From assembly GCA_022072445.1 (NCBI GenBank), contig JAJVHV010000020.1, positions 1-64,000 on the forward strand: 64,000 nt of DNA, read 5' to 3'. This stretch comes from Phycisphaerae bacterium. GTDB lineage: Bacteria; Planctomycetota; Phycisphaerae; UBA1845; Fen-1342. The notes under the pieces were generated by a model. It was not told the DNA's origin, did no database searches, and saw only the letters and a list, made by a program, of their open reading frames with translations. The position numbers were made by a program, and so were the translations under genes. Shown here piece after piece: positions 61,280 through 64,000 of the stretch (within the stretch, counting starts at the first letter, position 1; each line of letters starts with the position of its first letter).

Positions 61280-62500
61280 ATGCAACAGCCGCTCAGCAGC
61301 GCAACCGCCGAGATGGTCTGGCACGAGCTTCCGCGGCATATCGTCGGCGGCAGACTCGAGCGCGTCGCGAGCCAGGCGGCTTGCGGGCGCGTACTGGGCG
61401 AGGATGTCGCTCTCCCGTTCGACTTCCCGCCTTTCGACCGGGCGGCGATGGACGGCTTCGCAGTGCGTGTTGAGGATTGCCCGGGGCCGGAGACGACGCT
61501 GCCATCGATGGGGCTGGTGAAAGCGGGGGAGCCGATCGCGCGCGTGCTCCAGTCCGGGTGCTGCGCGCGAATCAACACGGGCGCCCCCGTTCCCGACGGG
61601 GCGGACGCGATCGTGATGGTCGAAGATTCCACCGACCTGCCCGACGGCCGCGTCCTGCTGCGTGGCGCGCCGCGGCCTGGACAGCACATCGAGCGGCAAG
61701 GTGCGGTCGGACGCGCCGGAGACCGGCTGCTTTCGCGCGGTCAGCGGCTCGATGCTGGCGCTGTCGCCGCTCTGGCCGCCGCGGGGGCCGAGCGCGTCAA
61801 CGTCTTCCGCCGGCCGGTTGTCGGCGTCCTGGCGACGGGCGACGAGCTGGTCGACGCGGGCGCGCAGCGCCGCGGGGCCGAGCTGTTCGACAGCAACTCG
61901 GCGGGGTTGCTGGCGATGCTCGGATACGGCTGGTCGATAGGCCGCGCGCCCGACGAATTGGCAGGTCTGACGAGCCGGCTGTCGCGCGGCGCCGCGGAGT
62001 GCGACCTACTCTGCATCACGGGCGGCATGTCGCGCGGCACGCACGATCTCGTGCCGCAGGCGCTGGAATCGCTCGGCGTCCGCTGGATTGTGTCCGGGTT
62101 GAACATGAAGCCCGGCAAGCCGACGCGGATCGGCCTGGCGCCCAGCGGCGCCTTTGTTCTGGGTCTGCCGGGAAATCCGGTGAGTTGCCTGGTCTGCTTC
62201 GCGCTGTTCGGACGCATGATCCTGGACGGCCGCGAGGGGCTGGCACCCGCGCCACCGCCGCGTCTGCGCTGTCGGCTCCGCGACAGCATGCCCGCGAATG
62301 GCTCCCGGCCCATGTTTCAGCCCGCCTGCTGGTGCGTCGACGACGACGGCGCGGCGTGTGTGCGGCCGCTGGCTTGGCGCGGTTCGGGCGACCCGTTCGG
62401 GCTGGCCAGCGCCAACGCGCTGATCCATCGCCCGGCCGGGGCTCCACCGGCGAGCGCGGGCGACGAGGTACACGTCGTGCTGCTGAGTGTGCCGCGATGA
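61280..62500 (+). CDS. moeA: Molybdopterin molybdenumtransferase
   Basis: The 406-residue enzyme inserts molybdate into adenylylated molybdopterin. FDFPPFDRAAMDGFAVRVED, INTGAPVPDGADAIVMVEDS, VVGVLATGDELVDAG, LFDSNSAGLLAMLG, LCITGGMSRGTHDLVPQAL and VLGLPGNPVSCLVCF give the full MoeA layout. The usual GGVS-G-D-Y is here GGMSRGTHD, a minor variant. The ATG at 61280 fits the alignment; a TTG 36 nt upstream is less likely. Its stop overlaps the lnt start by 4 nt. Confidence 0.92.
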   Translation: MQQPLSSATAEMVWHELPRHIVGGRLERVASQAACGRVLGEDVALPFDFPPFDRAAMDGFAVRVEDCPGPETTLPSMGLVKAGEPIARVLQSGCCARINTGAPVPDGADAIVMVEDSTDLPDGRVLLRGAPRPGQHIERQGAVGRAGDRLLSRGQRLDAGAVAALAAAGAERVNVFRRPVVGVLATGDELVDAGAQRRGAELFDSNSAGLLAMLGYGWSIGRAPDELAGLTSRLSRGAAECDLLCITGGMSRGTHDLVPQALESLGVRWIVSGLNMKPGKPTRIGLAPSGAFVLGLPGNPVSCLVCFALFGRMILDGREGLAPAPPPRLRCRLRDSMPANGSRPMFQPACWCVDDDGAACVRPLAWRGSGDPFGLASANALIHRPAGAPPASAGDEVHVVLLSVPR

Positions 62501-64000
62501 GCCGAGCCGCCACGGCCCGCCGCGAACCGCCGCGCAGCACGCAAGACGTCGGCCGGCCCGCGCAGGGCGGAGAGTCCGTTCCGGCGTTGCCGCGCGAGGC
62601 TGTCGTGCTGTCGGCGCTCATGCTCCTGCACGTCGTGCTGATGACGCCGATCTCCGCCCCGCGCGGCTGGTGGCCACTGGCGTTCGTCTGCCTGACACCC
62701 TGGTGCGTGGCGGCGGCGTGGTCGCAGCGCGCGTGGCTGTTTCACGTGCTGAGCTATCTGGCCGGGTCGGCGTATTTTCTGGTCAACCTGACCTGGATGA
62801 TGCCGGTGACAGGCCTGGGCTACATCGCCCTGGCGTTCTACCTGGGCGTTTACTGGCTGCTGGCTGGCTGGGCGGTGCGCACTGCCCAGCGCCGCGGGGT
62901 TCCGCTCGTCGTGAGCGTCCCGGTCGTCTGGATCGGCTGTGAGTACCTGCGTGCCGTCGCGCTGACCGGGTTCCCATGGCTCTTCATCTCGCACGCGTTC
63001 TACCGGGTTCTGCCGTTGATCCAGGTCTCGGACCTGGTCGGAGCGTACGGCGTCAGCTTCGTTGTCGTCATGGTCAACGCGTCGCTGGCGCGCGTCGCGC
63101 TGCATCGGCTGTCGAGGCGACAGTCGGCTGGGCCGCGCGGCCCGCTGGTGTCCGTGATTGCGGCGGCGGTGTTGCTCATCGCGACGTTGAGCTACGGCTG
63201 GTACCAGCTTTCCGCGGCAGCATTGACGGCCGGGCCGCGCGTTGCGGTCGTGCAGGCCGATTTCCCGCTGCGCAACACGCCACCCTACAGCGCGCCCGGC
63301 CCGATCGTTTTCGGCCGCTATCTGCAGATCGCCGCCCTGGCCGCTGCCGAGCGGCCCGACCTGCTCGTGCTACCCGAAACCGTCTGGAACTCGGTTCAGA
63401 ATCTCGCGTTCCTCGAAAACAAGAACATCACCATTCCGGGACAGTCCCCCTCGGTCTACGCTTACAGCATGTTGTGCCATGAGGCGACGGCGGCGTTCTG
63501 CCGCGGCGATCTGGCCACGGCCGACCGTACGCTCGCCGAGCTGCTCGAGCGCTGGGTGAACCCCGCCCGCGTGCCGCGGCGCAACGGCGTGCCGGAGCCG
63601 CTGCCGCGCCTGGCCGGGCAATCGTCGCCGCCGGTCTGTGCCGTGATCGGATCGATGGCGATCGACCCGTCGGTCGACGCGGCGATCACGGGCGTCCGCA
63701 AGTACAATTCCGCGCTGGTCTACGACGCCGACGGCGTGCAGCGCCCGCAGCGCTACGACAAGACGCACCTTGTCCCGTTCGGCGAGGTCGTTCCCTTTCG
63801 CGGGACGCGGCTGCACTGGCTTTACGCCTGGCTCAACCGGCTCAGCCCGTTCAGCGGAGCCGACGGGACCTACGAGTATTCGATGACTTCAGGTGCCGGC
63901 TACACCGTCTTTTCGCTCAACACGCCTCAGGGCGTGTGGCGCTTCGGCACGCCGATCTGCTACGAGGACGTCATGCCCTACGTGTGCCGCGGCTACGCGT
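62497..64000 (+). CDS. lnt: Apolipoprotein N-acyltransferase, cut by window end
   Basis: The frame runs off the right edge after about 500 codons without a stop. A basic leader is followed by several membrane segments (VVLSALMLLHVVLM, LAFYLGVYWLLAGWAV and others) and the hallmark region WIGCEYLRAVALTGFPWLFI, with PLIQVSDLVGAYGVSFVVVM. The nitrilase domain shows all three catalytic residues: Glu in LLVLPETVW, Lys in RPQRYDKTHLVPFGEVVPF, and Cys in GTPICYEDVMPY. It adds the third acyl chain to lipoproteins in the inner membrane, consistent with the several lipobox proteins here. Coupled to moeA by a 4-nt overlap. Confidence 0.95.
   Translation, partial: MSRAATARREPPRSTQDVGRPAQGGESVPALPREAVVLSALMLLHVVLMTPISAPRGWWPLAFVCLTPWCVAAAWSQRAWLFHVLSYLAGSAYFLVNLTWMMPVTGLGYIALAFYLGVYWLLAGWAVRTAQRRGVPLVVSVPVVWIGCEYLRAVALTGFPWLFISHAFYRVLPLIQVSDLVGAYGVSFVVVMVNASLARVALHRLSRRQSAGPRGPLVSVIAAAVLLIATLSYGWYQLSAAALTAGPRVAVVQADFPLRNTPPYSAPGPIVFGRYLQIAALAAAERPDLLVLPETVWNSVQNLAFLENKNITIPGQSPSVYAYSMLCHEATAAFCRGDLATADRTLAELLERWVNPARVPRRNGVPEPLPRLAGQSSPPVCAVIGSMAIDPSVDAAITGVRKYNSALVYDADGVQRPQRYDKTHLVPFGEVVPFRGTRLHWLYAWLNRLSPFSGADGTYEYSMTSGAGYTVFSLNTPQGVWRFGTPICYEDVMPYVCRGYA

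Overview
The window is very GC-rich and looks like a chromosomal segment of a Planctomycetota bacterium, probably Phycisphaerae-like. The taxon is inferred, not proven. The clues are a secreted protein ending in two dockerin-type DxNGDGxVNGxD motifs, a HAF-repeat extracellular protein with a terminal hydrophobic/arginine tail, many large secreted or lipoprotein hypotheticals, and a full complement of Gram-negative-type functions (Lnt, Lon, RsmG, HolA). About 53 protein genes can be supported. I saw no rRNA, tRNA, CRISPR array, prophage or insertion sequence.

Layout. 1-1042 is a gene-free repeat field with REP-like palindromes. 1043-6764 holds a dockerin-type secreted protein, a dual-specificity phosphatase, a CDP-glucose pathway pair (cytidylyltransferase and 4,6-dehydratase), a zinc-ribbon membrane protein and folE. 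6797-15210 holds a secreted hypothetical, indolepyruvate:ferredoxin oxidoreductase alpha, a remarkable IorB/ADP-forming acyl-CoA synthetase fusion, a B12-binding radical SAM protein and a phosphoesterase. 15415-23611 holds a secreted TPR-like protein, a second repeat field, imuA-imuB, yraN, panD, a secreted esterase-like protein and a lipoprotein phosphatase. 23716-36652 holds a lipoprotein, holA, a TPR protein, a HAF-repeat protein, rsmG, an HU-like protein, hsp20-lon, an M24 peptidase and a lipoprotein of the alkaline phosphatase superfamily. 36679-47761 holds a GH3-family acyl-adenylate enzyme with an alpha/beta hydrolase, aspartate-semialdehyde dehydrogenase, a possible Oxa1-like membrane protein, a small ribbon-helix-helix-like protein, two paralogous alkaline-phosphatase-superfamily proteins, and an AIM24 protein with a small zinc-ribbon-like partner.

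47848-57403 is a nine-gene minus-strand arginine operon, argR-argG-(unknown P-loop protein)-argC-argD-argF'-argB-argE-argH, with mostly overlapping or near-abutting genes and paired ARG-box-like operators in front of argR. The transcarbamylase resembles the N-acetyl/N-succinyl-ornithine type, so the route probably runs through acylcitrulline with the M20 enzyme as its deacylase. No N-acetylglutamate synthase (argA/argJ) is present; the unknown P-loop protein is a candidate for that gap. 57500-64000 holds a GT-C glycosyltransferase, PduO-type cobalamin adenosyltransferase, a saccharopine-dehydrogenase-like enzyme, moeA and a window-truncated lnt.

The most interesting items are: the IorB-ATP-grasp-CoA-binding fusion, which would couple arylpyruvate oxidation to ATP formation in one polypeptide pair with a ferredoxin-less IorA; the P-loop protein inside the arginine operon; and a family of palindromes whose stems vary while keeping a GCGA loop.
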